From assembly GCA_016800925.1 (NCBI GenBank), contig JABCPU010000001.1, positions 434,001-498,000 on the forward strand: a stretch of 64,000 nucleotides of DNA, given 5' to 3'. The translations under genes were made by a program, and so were the position numbers. How positions within the stretch are numbered: position 1 is the first letter of the stretch; the number at the start of each line of letters is the position of its first letter. The stretch comes from Suillus spraguei. Lineage: Eukaryota; Basidiomycota; Agaricomycetes; Boletales; Suillaceae. Positions 22,925 through 34,146 of the stretch are shown here, one piece after another. The notes under the pieces were generated by a model that ran no database searches, was not told the DNA's origin, and saw only the letters and a list, made by a program, of their open reading frames with translations.

Positions 22925-23431
22925 TGTTCAGGTTGTGTGCGAGGTTCCTGATACCATAGGTTAGTGTATGATATATATGAAGTTACCGAAAGAGGGACCC
23001 CAGTCGCATTACAGAATGCGTGACAATTAGTCTAAGTTAGACTCGTGACCAGCCTTTATGAGGCAAACCGTCATAGAGGGGCTGGGTCACGTAAGTGCCA
23101 TATGTGTACTTGGGCGGCCTGAACGTTCCCTAGGCTAGTAGGTTTTTGATACAACAACTGCGCCGACCAGATTCAGAACGTTCATCCATTACAGGGGACC
23201 GCCGAACTAGTGGGGCACAGGCCATCTCTGAAATGGTCGAGCACTGGAAGTTCAAGCTTGGTGAGAATGCACGTTAGCAAGAGTTTTTTTTTCCACTCAG
23301 GTGATCAGAGTCAGATTGACCAAACGATACACATATACTGGTATATATGCTATGTAGAATTTTGATGATTGTAGTAGCACGGAACTCTATAACTTAGTTT
23401 ATTGAATTCAATCACTGCAAGTTAATAGTTT
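22925..23431. other. Intergenic, no gene seen
   Basis: Spacer between the 5' end of the DUF1399 gene and the 3' end of the first GTPase gene, both on the minus strand. No feature is recognised. Confidence 0.5.
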
Positions 23432-24269
23432 TTACTCATCCGGTGCGTCAATCCTTTGAAGAAGCTGCACCGCATCTTCCTTAGGCAGCTTGCAACGTTT
23501 GGTCAGCATCTGCAACATCTTCTGACGACTATTCCTCAACCCCTTGGCCGGAACCAAAAACTCCCGCAGCTTCTTGCACATCCGCGCAAACCAACTACTC
23601 ACTTCCACTGAACATACATCACGATTTCCAAGTTCCCTAAGCATTTTGATCACCTTCATCCTGGATTCGAGGTATCTGGCTTCGTATGCGTTTTTGTAGC
23701 CCTTAATGGTTGTGATGCAGACATGCGTAACGGGGATAATGCCGGAATTTTCGATATGTGCCTTGTTCTTCGTCCACCACTCATCCATGTTCTCCTCGTT
23801 CTCAAGATTGGTAACGACCAGCGCAAGAGGTACCTGTGCCTGGCACAGGAACTCAAAGAATAATCTGTAGTTCTGCTGCATAGTGTTCGACACCCTGCCA
23901 GCCTTGATGCAGAAAAGCAAGCCATGTACACCTCCATGGTTCTGGAGTGAGACGATGAGCTCATGGGCCTTTACTAGGGCATCTAAATATCCCGCGTTAT
24001 TCATAGTGGGGCTGTCTAAGCCCACCTAGGTTATTTTTAATACCAGCATACCGGGAATTATTGGGTCCACTTACTGTATCAAATAAATTTACATTGAGCT
24101 GGAAATCCGAAAGTGTGATGGAATGCGGAGTTGATTGGAGTGTGCAGGATTGTGCACCGGACGAGGCCTCGGCAAGTTGGTCCCCAGCAATGAGATTTAC
24201 TAACGAGCTCTTGCCAACGCCCATCTCGCCGAAGATAATGAAGTTTGGTGGTCGCGATTGAGAGGACAT
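23432..24269 (-). CDS. P-loop GTPase (G domain-containing protein), copy 1
   Basis: Two exons, 24269-24075 and 24025-23432, close in phase (262 aa). G1 is GEMGVGKS at residues 14-21. A G3-like DTVG falls exactly across the intron (residues 64-67). A G4-like TNLE is near residue 137. The C-terminal third is basic and helical (RMCKKLREFLVPAKG, QKMLQMLTKRCKLPKEDAVQ). The short G domain with TNLE in place of NKxD recalls AIG1/GIMAP-type and related fungal GTPases. No membrane segment is seen. It is the paralog of the gene at 25659-26506 with the same intron position. Role unknown; similar genes form expanded accessory families in mushrooms. Confidence 0.8.
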
Positions 24270-25658
24270 TACGAAAGCTGAAGGAGGGTGGTTAGCACTG
24301 CTGGAGTGCGTAGTACGATTGGCGTGAAAGAATATGATGGGAGCAAAGGAGGCATGGAGTGAGAGCTCTAGGGTATAAACAAAATATTAAACGCTCGTTG
24401 TCAGAATGCACACTTCTTTCGCGAGTCACCCCGCCAGGAATGCCACTATTGACGCCCTAGATCAGATCATGAGATCATCATCCGAAGGCGATGCGTGAAG
24501 GCGCCGCTGCATGTTAGAAGAGAATCATCGGATTTACCCGCTGAAGAAGATTCCCCATGGCCAATTTATTGTATCTACACACATGCAGTATTCGTGAGGC
24601 TTTCATTTCTGACATCTAAACCCGATAGTACTAGGTTAGCATTGCGTCATATGGTGATTTCATGAAAAACTACCTGAGTACTCCCAGTGGAGTCACCTGA
24701 ACGTCTCAGACACTAATAGTACAAAACGATACAGCGCAGAACAAATCCGCACTTCTCCACTGCACTATCGGTGTCACTGAAGAGCAGTAAGCAGAGTCCG
24801 CCTTGAACATGCACGTGACTGACACTAAATATAGATGCCATCACACTAGACGCTGAGTGCTTAAGGCTGTTCAGTGCATACGCCGAGTTTACCTCCCTTC
24901 CTATGCCCTTCACCTCTACCAACAGAATGTGTACACTCCGTATCTCCCACCCTCATATTCTGCCATAAGCATGGACGGTTAGCCACCTGCTGCAATTTCC
25001 CAGAGGTGCTGTCTATAGCAATCGTGCGCGCCGCGGGGTGCATGTTCACTCTCGCTCAACTCAAGGCAGTCGACGCTTCCCAAGTGATTTATCGAAGGCG
25101 GCGCAACTTACTGTTTCTATATTTCCTTGCAGCACCATGCTTTTCAAACGAGTGTTTACTCAAGGGTCTATCATTACTTTCGAACTTATCATGGTGGACC
25201 CTAGCCTCGTCACGGTGGCTAGACAAGCAGTGATTGGCTGCCACGTTATTAAAAAGGGACTCCCCCTAACTACACTGAGTAGGGGAGGCTACGAGCGCCA
25301 GGGACCAGGGTACAGATCGGAGTTCCTGGCAGCGCTCGTAATATTGTTCTCCAGGACGAGGATTTGTCACAAGCTGCAGGGTCTAAACTAAACTCAATTT
25401 GAGCACCGCAAACAAACAGAAGAGGGGTATCGATCGACGTTGCGCACAGCTTCAAGGGACCAACATACGGGGCAGCTCTCAGGAATGACAGGTGTGGATA
25501 TCTGCCAGGTGACCGGTATGCCATATAGTTTAGAATTTTCGATCACCGTTCAAGTGTTTGTGAGCAGTGGACAGATTGCGAGGCAGAGTGTAAGTATGAC
25601 AGCATGCTGGATAGCCTATGGGTATGGTGTTCAATAAAATACAAAAGCATTAGTCAAA
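24270..25658. other. Intergenic between the two GTPase paralogs
   Basis: No supported gene. The plus-strand ORF at 24874-25233 lacks domain signal. The first few hundred bases upstream of each paralog probably hold their promoters. Confidence 0.5.
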
Positions 25659-26506
25659 CTAGTTCTCGTTCGATTCGATCCTTTGAAGAAGCTGCATTGC
25701 ATCTTGCTTGGGCAGCTTGCAACGCTTCGTGAGCGTTTGTAACATCTTTTGCCGACTTTGCCTCAACGCCTTGCCTGGAATGAACAACTGCTGCAGCTTC
25801 TTGCACATTCGCGCAAGCCAGCTGATATCCACCGAGCATGCATCTCCCCTTCCGAGCGTAGCTAGCATATTGCATACTTTCTTCCTCGATTCCTCATATT
25901 TGGCTTCGTATGCGTTTCCGAGGCCCCTGACAGTGGTGATGCAGACCTGCGCAACGGGGGCTATGCCATACTCTTTGATATCATCCCGGTTGTTCGTCCA
26001 CCAGTCATCCATGTTCCCCTCGTTCTCGAGGTTGGTAATGACCAGAGCAAGGGGCACCTTCTCCTCGCACAGGAATTCGTGGAACAACCTGTAGTTCTGC
26101 TGCGTAGATTCTAATATTCTGTTACCGCCCTTGATGCAGAATAGCAAGCCGTGTACACCTCCTTGGTTCTGGAGGGAAGCAATGAGTTTATGCGCCTTCA
26201 CAAGCGCATCTAGATAACTCTTGTCACTCATTGTGACGCTGTTCAACCCCACCTGTATGGTCTCGACTTAGTATATCCGCACATTGAAAATGTTCGCGTA
26301 CTTACTGTATCAAATAATCTGACATTAAGCTGGGGCGTAGATAATGTGATTCCATATTCGGTTGAATCAAGAGTGCAGGATTTTAAGCCAGAAGAGGACT
26401 TGGCAACTGTTTTCCCGGCAACGAGATTTATCAACGAGCTCTTCCCTACGCCCATCTCACCGAAGACGACGAAGTTTAACGGAACTGTACTGGGTGCGTG
26501 CGCCAT
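25659..26506 (-). CDS. P-loop GTPase (G domain-containing protein), copy 2
   Basis: Two exons, 26506-26306 and 26252-25659, close in phase (264 aa). The layout is as in copy 1: GEMGVGKSSLINL at residues 16-28, DTVG across the intron, TNLE, and the same basic C-terminus (ARMCKKLQQLFIPGKALRQS, LTKRCKLPKQDAMQLLQRIE). Exon 2 has exactly the same length as in copy 1 (594 nt), and the protein aligns without gaps over most of its length. A tandem duplication is therefore clear. Divergence is spread along the protein, so the duplication is not recent. Confidence 0.82.
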
Positions 26507-27205
26507 GAACGAAGAGCACTGTAGTTGCAGAATTTCAGAAAGGGGCGTTGGGTTTAAAACGATGCAGGTCTGAGGGATGTATCAGGGCTCTCTCGTTGTC
26601 AGAATAACTTTGGGGAGTGACCCTGCCACTAGAAATCCCACCGTTTGAAGCATCAGGTTCATGATATGCCATCACTTGAGATGATGCATGAAACAACGTG
26701 CCTGCGATATGTTCGTAGCGCGTTAGTTGCGCGCTAGCTCGTTCGAAGATAATACCTCCTTGGGTTTACCCGGTGAGGAAGATCTCCCGCCCGCGGACCA
26801 GATATCGAAGATGGACAGCCAAGCGGGCTCCTAACATACCCATTTATATCATTTGCTCTTGCAAATGAAAGCCTCATTTTCCAAAAGTCTTGGTATCAAG
26901 ATTACTTACAGCAAGGCGTTCATTCAGAGCAATTGGCATCTAGTTGGAAATTCGATGGCCGTTAGTGTATACAGCGACCACGAGAGCTTGTTCATGCGAT
27001 TAACAGATGCATGAGCTCAGGCAGTATAACTGGTGTGATTAGCTCAAGAAAGCTGAACATGATGTTAGGCTTGAGAGCAAGGGGACAATGACAGGCCGAA
27101 AAAATATAGGCGAGCACCGGGGGCACATGAAACTGCTATATCCAGCGTCATCATCGAAATTGCACATCGCTAAGGTGTTGCAGAAATCCTGGTAAGTACA
27201 GATTG
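26507..27205. other. Intergenic, no gene seen
   Basis: This stretch contains the likely promoter of GTPase copy 2 and the 3' flank of the membrane protein gene. No other feature is recognised. Confidence 0.5.
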
Positions 27206-28578
27206 TTACAAATGAGGAATGAGGTATACCCAAGATATTACTTTGTATGCGTCAGAAGGAAGCGATCGCAAATCAATAACCATGATTGTGAGTAAGATTA
27301 TACGTGCAACGAAATATATCACTGGTAAAATGAAGAACAAGAACAATCCTACCGCCGTTTCGGCGACACCGATAGAGGCGAGCAGCATGCATGGGACGAC
27401 AAACAAAGGTAAGCCAGTGATGATGAGTGTGCTCACCCTCCATAATGCTTTCTCCACGTGTGTAGGGAAGTGGGAAAACCATGCGAAAAAATGCAGTCCG
27501 CCGAAAATAACCATTACTATAAGTCCGACAAGACTTATTATCTGGGCATCTCGTTTACAATTGAAAGCGCTGGTAATTGGCAGAAATGTGGGAACCCGAA
27601 GGGGCTCGTAATAGAGCTTCAGGTCATCCTTATGGTCGACAAGGCCGCCCATCATGCCAAAAAATGGTCCGAAAATGCGGTAAATCGGTGTATCCCATTC
27701 TTTGGAATTGCCTCCTACTCTTACTCAACTTGTTAGTAAGAAGTGGTGGATTTGATGTTTGTTCAACCTACTCGGTGTTACAGAGTGCCTGAGGTCCAGA
27801 TACCTCGTCCTTAAAGTACACGCGATGAGGACGCCGCACATCAAGAGGTTTCTTCCACCAGAAACAACAGGTGATAAAGTTCAACACGGCGAATGCCAGC
27901 GTGCCAACTTCAAGTTGTGTGATTGCCAAGTGTTCGATGTAGCGGGTGACGTATTGGATGAAAAACCAGGCGATTTGTAGGACAAGGACTGCCTTGGAGA
28001 TCACGTCTCTTTTACTTTTGTCTTTAATCTCATCTTCAGTTATCTCTACAGCTTTGTTTTGATCGACTCTCCCAGAAAGTATGAATTCGAGAAGTTCGTC
28101 AGGCGTAAGGGTATGATGAGGTTGACCATTGTGATAGAGCATAAACCCGCCCATCATAGCAAAAAACCCATGGGTCCTACTCCACTGGAAACTCCCTGCG
28201 ATAGAGACGTCAGCTAAGTGGTAATACCAGTTCACGTATCGACTCACCCTTGAATAATTCAGTATTGAACTTATTTACAACCTTGCCCGCATGGAAGAAC
28301 TGCCGCATGGCCCATAAGATTACTAATTCTGGAGCAATCAAGGCGGCGAGCATGATTCCAGCACGTCTGCGAATGATATGAAATGTTGTTTCATGAGGAC
28401 TTGGGATGTTTGGATGGATCGAAGTCCATGTGCAGGCGAAAATGGTGAGGATGCAACTTGAGATAATGCTATACAACGTGCGATGCCCACTGCAAGCTGT
28501 GATGTTGTCCAGTGATAAGACATCGGCATTGGTGGGAATGAGTAGAGAAGAGAACACGAAGTACATTAGCAGAAACAT
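27206..28578 (-). CDS. Polytopic membrane protein, Agaricomycete family of unknown function
   Basis: It starts at ATG 28578 with a signal-peptide-like leader (MFLLMYFVFSSLLIP), followed by CSGHRTLYSIISSCI and TIFACTWTSIHPNIP, then RRRAGIMLAALIAPELVILW. Later exons contain HGFFAMMGGF, EDEIKDKSKRDVISKAV, AITQLEVGTLAFAVLNFI and CCFWWKKPLDVRRPH, then four more hydrophobic helices and the ending SWVYLIPHL. This pattern recurs in a large, uncharacterised membrane family of mushroom fungi. Introns lie near 28205-28247 and 27706-27770; their exact borders are approximate. Location is probably the plasma or an internal membrane. The function is not known. Confidence 0.75.
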
Positions 28579-29560
28579 CGAGGTTTGAAATCTGGACGGA
28601 CACACTACAAAACAAGCACCGAGCACACGCGATGCTCTTCGGCTGTTCTATGAACGAAACCTTCAAATGGGAACACACGTTGAAAAAACGTTGGTGTTAG
28701 TAGCATAGTACTTACCATGCCGCCGCGTTTTGGCGTGCTTCCGACTCCTGTGGCAACACGAGACTATCTCGCGGATAGTGAAACTCCAAAAATTTTCACA
28801 AGACGACTTGCCTACGATAACACAACCTGGATCCGACCTTTCTCGAACGGCTTGAAGTTTCATTCATTTTGACCACATCGAGAAGAGAACACTGACAACA
28901 CGCAAAATGTCGATGGACCAAGTTCATTGCAAACTTACCAGTTTCCGCATCCTCGTGGAATTAAAGGACAGGGTCCAGGAGTGGCAGAATTCTGACCACA
29001 ACCAACCTGCGGCAGGCAAGGTCAGATCATGGTCATACAGCACGTTGGATAGGTGCTTCAAAGTCCAGCATGGTGATCCTCCCTGAGATATGACGCGACC
29101 CGTTGGTATTGAGTTCAAACTCCTTCCGAGCGCTCACGAACACGATTTCAGCAAGTGAAACTTCTCAAGCTGCGGTCTGATCGAGAGAACGGAACATTCC
29201 GAGTCGGTGACTCAGAACAGGAAACATAATCGGTAATTACACTTAGTATAGCCTTGCATTCGAAGGACTTTCGCTTTAGCGTCCTCCACAACATGCAGGG
29301 AATGCAATATACAGATCATGTCGGCTTTCACACATGAACATGCGGGCAGATGCTCACTAGTTTGTATGTCGCCGTGGATACTAAAGCTTCATCCTCTTGC
29401 AGCTTCGGTCCAAGTCATCCACCGAGCCTCCAAGCCTTGATTCGCTGGCCTTACATAAGTTCCACCCATGCTTGGCGGTCATGTTTTAGTACTGGAAGGT
29501 ATCGTACCTCTCATAAATATCCTTACATTTTACGTTTCTCATATTTCCATGTGCATGCAG
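28579..29560. other. Intergenic, no gene seen
   Basis: No supported gene. The last part may include the unrecognised first exon of the C2-TPR module that begins near 29560. Confidence 0.4.
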
Positions 29561-31003
29561 TGATTGCTGGCCAAAACCTTGCGGTTCCATCTAATCGCAC
29601 GCCAGCGGGCCATTATTCCTTGTCTCCACTTCCTATGGTCAGTGGAACACTACAATCAAGGCTGCAACGGCCGACTGCAGTGTTTCTTGGAATGAGACCC
29701 TCACCATCCGTGGAAGTCCGCTGATGTTTCCCATGTGGCTCATGCCCATCTTTTCTAGCTCTTCCAAAGAAATCCGCCTCGAAATCCGTGCCTCATTTGA
29801 GTGTGGCCAAATGCTGGTCGCGGCGAGCTTGTGGGTACAGTCGAAACGACTTTAGAACAATTGCTTGCGCACGACGGACAGTCTGGTGAGTTCTCACCCC
29901 TCGTAATGTTGTTGTCCCCTGACAGTGGTTCCGAAGTATCATTCCCGGCTGTTGATAATCAGCGCATATCCCTTAAACTGAAAGCACACCGTAAAAAGAT
30001 GCCACACCGTAATGCGGACGGTCTTGCGCAGGTACACAATCAATTCAATGACCTACAATCACTGCTAATATTGTCAAATTTTAAGAGTAAGATTGGTCTC
30101 GACACTGATGCAGCACGCGATGCATATACCCTCTTTTGGAAGAGCAACCTTCACGAGCATTTCCAAAGTGCCATTAGCGGGTTTCAGACAGTGCTTGACC
30201 AATGTCCCTATGGGCATGCACACCACGCCGCAGCACTCTCCAACCTTGCCCATGCCATTCTATGTGGTTTCGCCAAGACCATTGAAAATGATATTGACCG
30301 CGCAATCCACCTTTTCCGCTCTGCACTCACACTCCGTCCCCGAGGACACGTCGATCATCCGCTATCCATCCTCGACCTTTGCCATGCTCTCTGCAAACGT
30401 CATTCCCACAAAAAGGACCATGCCGATCTCCGTGAGGCCGCGGTTCTTTATCGCTCTATTCTGCCGTTTTGCGTCGAGGGCAGCCATCTCCATCGAGTAG
30501 TATTCGGTACCAACGGCATACCGTATGTCATCGAGCATTGCAACGCACTTCCTAGTGATCCTTCAGACGAGAGTATATCGCTTCGGCGAATTGTGCTTGA
30601 GCTTTGTCCGCCGTGGCACCAACATCGTGCATACTCACTAAACAAACTTGCTGGAGACCTCTATGCACGGTTTGAACGAGACAGCAATAAAGACCATTTC
30701 TATGAAGCTGTTCATCTGTCACGTGAAGCATTGGCAGTATGTCGTGCTGATGATGATCAACTTAGTATTCTCCCTGGCGTTTTATCGGATACTCTCGGGC
30801 ACCGCTTTAATCATCACGGCGATCCTTCGGACCTTTACGAAAGAATAGTACTTGACATCCACCTAGAGGCACTCGACTTGCGCTCGTCTGCTTCGAGTCA
30901 ACGCGGCATAATGGCCTCCGAACAGGGACAACAATCATCGGTACCACCGCCACCGCCACAGTCCCCTCCCCTCCTCCTTCCCCACCCCCACCAGCATCAA
31001 TGA
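29560..31003 (+). pseudogene. C2-TPR module with two frame breaks, CHAT domain absent
   Basis: After a plausible acceptor near 29560 the sequence reads VIAGQNLAVPSNRTPAGHY, the start of the C2-like domain of fungal C2-TPR-CHAT proteins. It continues in other frames with VSTSYGQWNTTIKAA, EIRASFECGQML, then RGELVGTVETTLEQLL. The breaks lie near 29616 and 29815. Each is repaired in concept by one extra base in a short run. From 29819 a single ORF gives TPR-like repeats (GFQTVLDQCPYGHAHHAAAL, SNLAHAIL, AIHLFRSALTLRPRG, AVHLSREALAVC) and ends with a Pro/His-rich tail at 31003. The CHAT protease domain expected next is replaced by a GTPase gene starting at 31000. Gene decay or base-calling error could each explain the breaks. 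Confidence 0.65.
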
Positions 31004-32271
31004 GCAACGTACGTAACCTACTTCTTGAATTGCATAACCCAAAGGCTTACTGATTATGTAGCAGACTCGGCCGCTAGAAAGAAATGTTGTCATCTTCGGC
31101 GACAGTGGCTCAGGGAAAAGTTCGGTCATCAATGCAATCGCGCAAACACAACTAGCGAAGACATCTAGTAGTGCAACTGGATGCACGTTCGCCTATGCGC
31201 GCCATAAAGTCGAAATTTCTGGCCAGACGTTTGTCCTATTCGACACTGCTGGTCTCAATGAGGGCACTGCAGGCACAGTGCCGGCGGCAAAGGCGGACGA
31301 AAACTTGAAGAGCTTGCTGCATGAGCTCATGAACCCTAAATCGGATGGTATTGGCCTTCTAGTATACTGCGTGCGTAGCACGAGAGCTCGTCGCGCTCTT
31401 ATTCGGAACTACAATATTTTCTACTCTGCTATCTGCCGAAAGAAGGTCCCAATTGTCGTCGTCGTCACAGGATTGGAGAACGAACCGACATGGAGAGCTG
31501 GTGGGATACCAATGGGAAGGAATTCAAGAATCGCGGCATGCATTTCGAGGATCATGCATGCGTCACAACGCTTCACAAACACTCAGGCATCTCAGATGTC
31601 TTCACTCGTCGCATCGAAGAGTCTTCTGTAACTCTGCGCAACCTTATCGTCAAGAATTGCTCGGATTGGGTGGTTGACGACAGCTGGTTCAAGCAGTCCT
31701 TCACTGCTGTGCGAAACATGCTCAGCGATAGTGGAAATAACGAAAGATCTTTGCCGTCCACTCTCATCATCTGTGACCCATCTCGAAACGAAGAAGTCGA
31801 GATCGCACCCTGCATCCATGGTACCTTGAGACCTTACTTTGCCCGGATCGGCGGGGACCATTATCAGGTTCACCGTGTTCCTGTACCAGATTCTTCATCT
31901 TCGAATGCCGAGAAGAGGCCTGAAGGGGACCTTCTCATATATTATGCTCGCGCTGATGAGCCTTCTTCAGCTCGTCAGAAGTTCCTTGCATTTTATACAG
32001 CATACCGCGGGAACGTGGTGCCGGTCGTCGTCGTAGTCAAAGGATTGGATGATCGCCAAGCTGCCCATCAGTGGGTCGAAAAACATATCATATATGATGG
32101 CACTGGACGTCTATTCTCGACATTTGCTCCAGCTGAAGAACTTGGATATGATTCCTTGAAGCAACAGGCGGAACAGGAATTGCAGGATCTCATTCGTCAG
32201 GCCTGTCTCATTCGCAGCGAGAAGAAAGTTAAAAGCAAGCAGAAAAGACTTGCGCGTAGAAACCGATTGTG
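31000..32271 (+). CDS. P-loop GTPase, copy 3, with one frame break
   Basis: A 9-nt first exon (MSN, 31000-31008) splices to about 31062, giving QTRPLERNVVIFGDSGSGKSS. This resembles the starts of copies 1 and 2. G1 is GDSGSGKSS, G3 is DTAGLN and the G4-like motif is TGLENE. Near 31490 the frame shifts by one base: GLENEP in one frame continues as MESWWDTNGKEF in the next. After the break the protein runs to TGA at 32271 with a second half-domain (LIYYARADEPSSARQKFLAF, VVVVKGLDDR) that repeats the shape of the first, and it ends in a basic tail. It is longer than copies 1 and 2. The start codon overlaps the TPR ORF stop. Confidence 0.65.
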
Positions 32272-32923
32272 AGTAACGAGTTGTTGCGAAAAAGACATTT
32301 AATAATTATTCTATGGTATTAATAAGGCGTTGAAAGCTATATACTCTAGTATTGCTCTAATATTTACGTGTGGGGACGATACCATAGGGTTTACGGCTTT
32401 TCGCTCTGGATATGGCTAATATGACATGTAGCAGTTCTATGACCTAGGGATGTTGATAGGATGATTGTTCAGTACGCAGAATCAGTATTTTCTCGAGCGC
32501 AGCCGGATTTACTCCTAACTCTTCTTCCGAGCTGAGACAATAATCTCGAACATCTTGTTTACTGACCCTACTGCAGTCTGTTTCATCGTTGCCTGAGCTG
32601 CTTAAGTGATTCCTCAGGAATACAATGACGGATGCGAGTTACGCTGGGACATATAAAGGACGGTACTGCAGCGACCTTCACAGGTTCATCGATGAGGGAT
32701 GCTTCGACAAGAAAGTCAACATGAGAGAGGCAAGGACGATCGATTAGTGGCTAGTATCATTTTTTTAATGTCGTTTCAATGAGCAATGACAGCCGATAGG
32801 TTTCTCGGGATATGCCACGCATACTTTCAAGTGCGTGAAGAAAAGGTGGGGGGAAACGTCATCGTAGAGCAAGTAACAAAGGTCCACCCATTGAATGAAG
32901 AAATGGACGTTCTGCATGAATGT
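32272..32923. other. Intergenic, no gene seen
   Basis: AT-rich flank of the GTPase gene. No domain or RNA is recognised. Confidence 0.5.
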
Positions 32924-33760
32924 TTACAAGGATAAAGGTGGAGAGCTACGATCTCTATCATGGTACGGGGGGGAGCAAAACTCCAACACGTGGAATGTGA
33001 GCTTTGATGAAGCAGAGAAACGCAGTGATTGAAGTGTTTGCAAAGAGGTAGCGTGCATCAAGGCAGCATGCATCAAAGCCCGTTCATTCAGAGGACCAGC
33101 CTCCATACTTTACTACTTCAAGTTCTTCCAGCCCACAACTGCCTCGCCGATTGCTTGTATCGACGAATCATCTGCGCCAAAGCATATCAAACTCTCTCGA
33201 AGGACCCGACAGCACAAGCGACGCAATGGTGACACATTAGCAGGCACTTCATGTGACGGGTGAAAGCATAAGGGTCCTCGAAGTGGGACCACAGAAACAA
33301 TGCACGATCAGACAGCCATTGAACTCTATGAGGGTCGGAAGAAGGGTTGCTGGAAAAGGAATGCAATCTAGGATATGCATATTGCTGACATCCCATGCAT
33401 CCGACTGAGGTAAGACTGTCAGCGTGTGGACGTACTTCGCATAACTCGCGAGCATGCGCCAGTCTGCATCGTACAGTAGACGTAGCTCCCAGATTTAAGT
33501 ACGTGATCTAAGTGATGCAGAGAAATAGGACGAGAAGACTAAGATGACTTACTACTTGACTATTTTCATTCACTCGCCTTCCACCAGACGGAGAACGAGT
33601 GCATCCAAAGAGCTGAGCCCACAGGACATCCAGGGTAGGATCTCTAAATGCTTGACACGTCCGTGCAAAGCTGGTAACTGTGACACAACACTCGCTGCCC
33701 TCTTTCGAATTCGTCCTACCAGGAGTATTAGAAAATAGGCTGCAATCCAGAAGTGCATTT
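32924..33760 (-). pseudogene. F-box/LRR-like protein fragment
   Basis: Minus-strand segments resemble the middle of mushroom F-box proteins: LRLLYDADWRMLASYAKYVH then TLTVLPQSDA, CIPFPATLLPTLIEFNG, and further SLQTLQSLRF. The F-box itself is not visible and the pieces lie in different frames without convincing splice sites. I read it as a fragment, but an intact multi-exon gene that I failed to join cannot be excluded. Confidence 0.4.
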
Positions 33761-34146
33761 TTGTTTTAGTGACAAAATGTTCGGTGTTTAGAGCTCAAAA
33801 ATCTCTGTCGTCTCAAGATCCGGCTGCAACAGGAAAGAGTAAGCTGCTGCTAGTCACTTAAAGACAGATAATTGACCCGATACGAGACACAACTTGATCA
33901 TGATTATATGATGCATATATGTGTAGTACAATCCTTGTACAAAGTCACGGTCACCGTGACGGTGTGGCCAGTGGAGCTTACATGAGGTTATGAATGTTGA
34001 CTTGCACTGCAACTGCCAGTGCAAATTTACATAAACCAGAATCCATGTGGTTCCTTCCGTTTTCTAGAAGTACTTGCAACTCAGTCACGTAGGTGTCCTC
34101 CATGCATCGATGTATTTTTTACCATTCAACTAACTCTTAGGTGACC
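33761..34146. promoter_or_regulatory. Upstream region of the HET gene with nested palindromes
   Basis: At 33944-33966 lie overlapping odd-centred inverted repeats, GTCACGGTCACCGTGAC and CACCGTGACGGTG. The 17 bases GTCACCGTGACGGTGTG recur exactly at 45590-45606. A regulatory role is only inferred from the position about 190 bp before the HET start. Confidence 0.3.

Noticed and set aside
24874..25233. Plus-strand ORF of 119 codons between the GTPase genes
   Set aside because: No domain, no conserved pattern, and composition like non-coding sequence. It may be chance.
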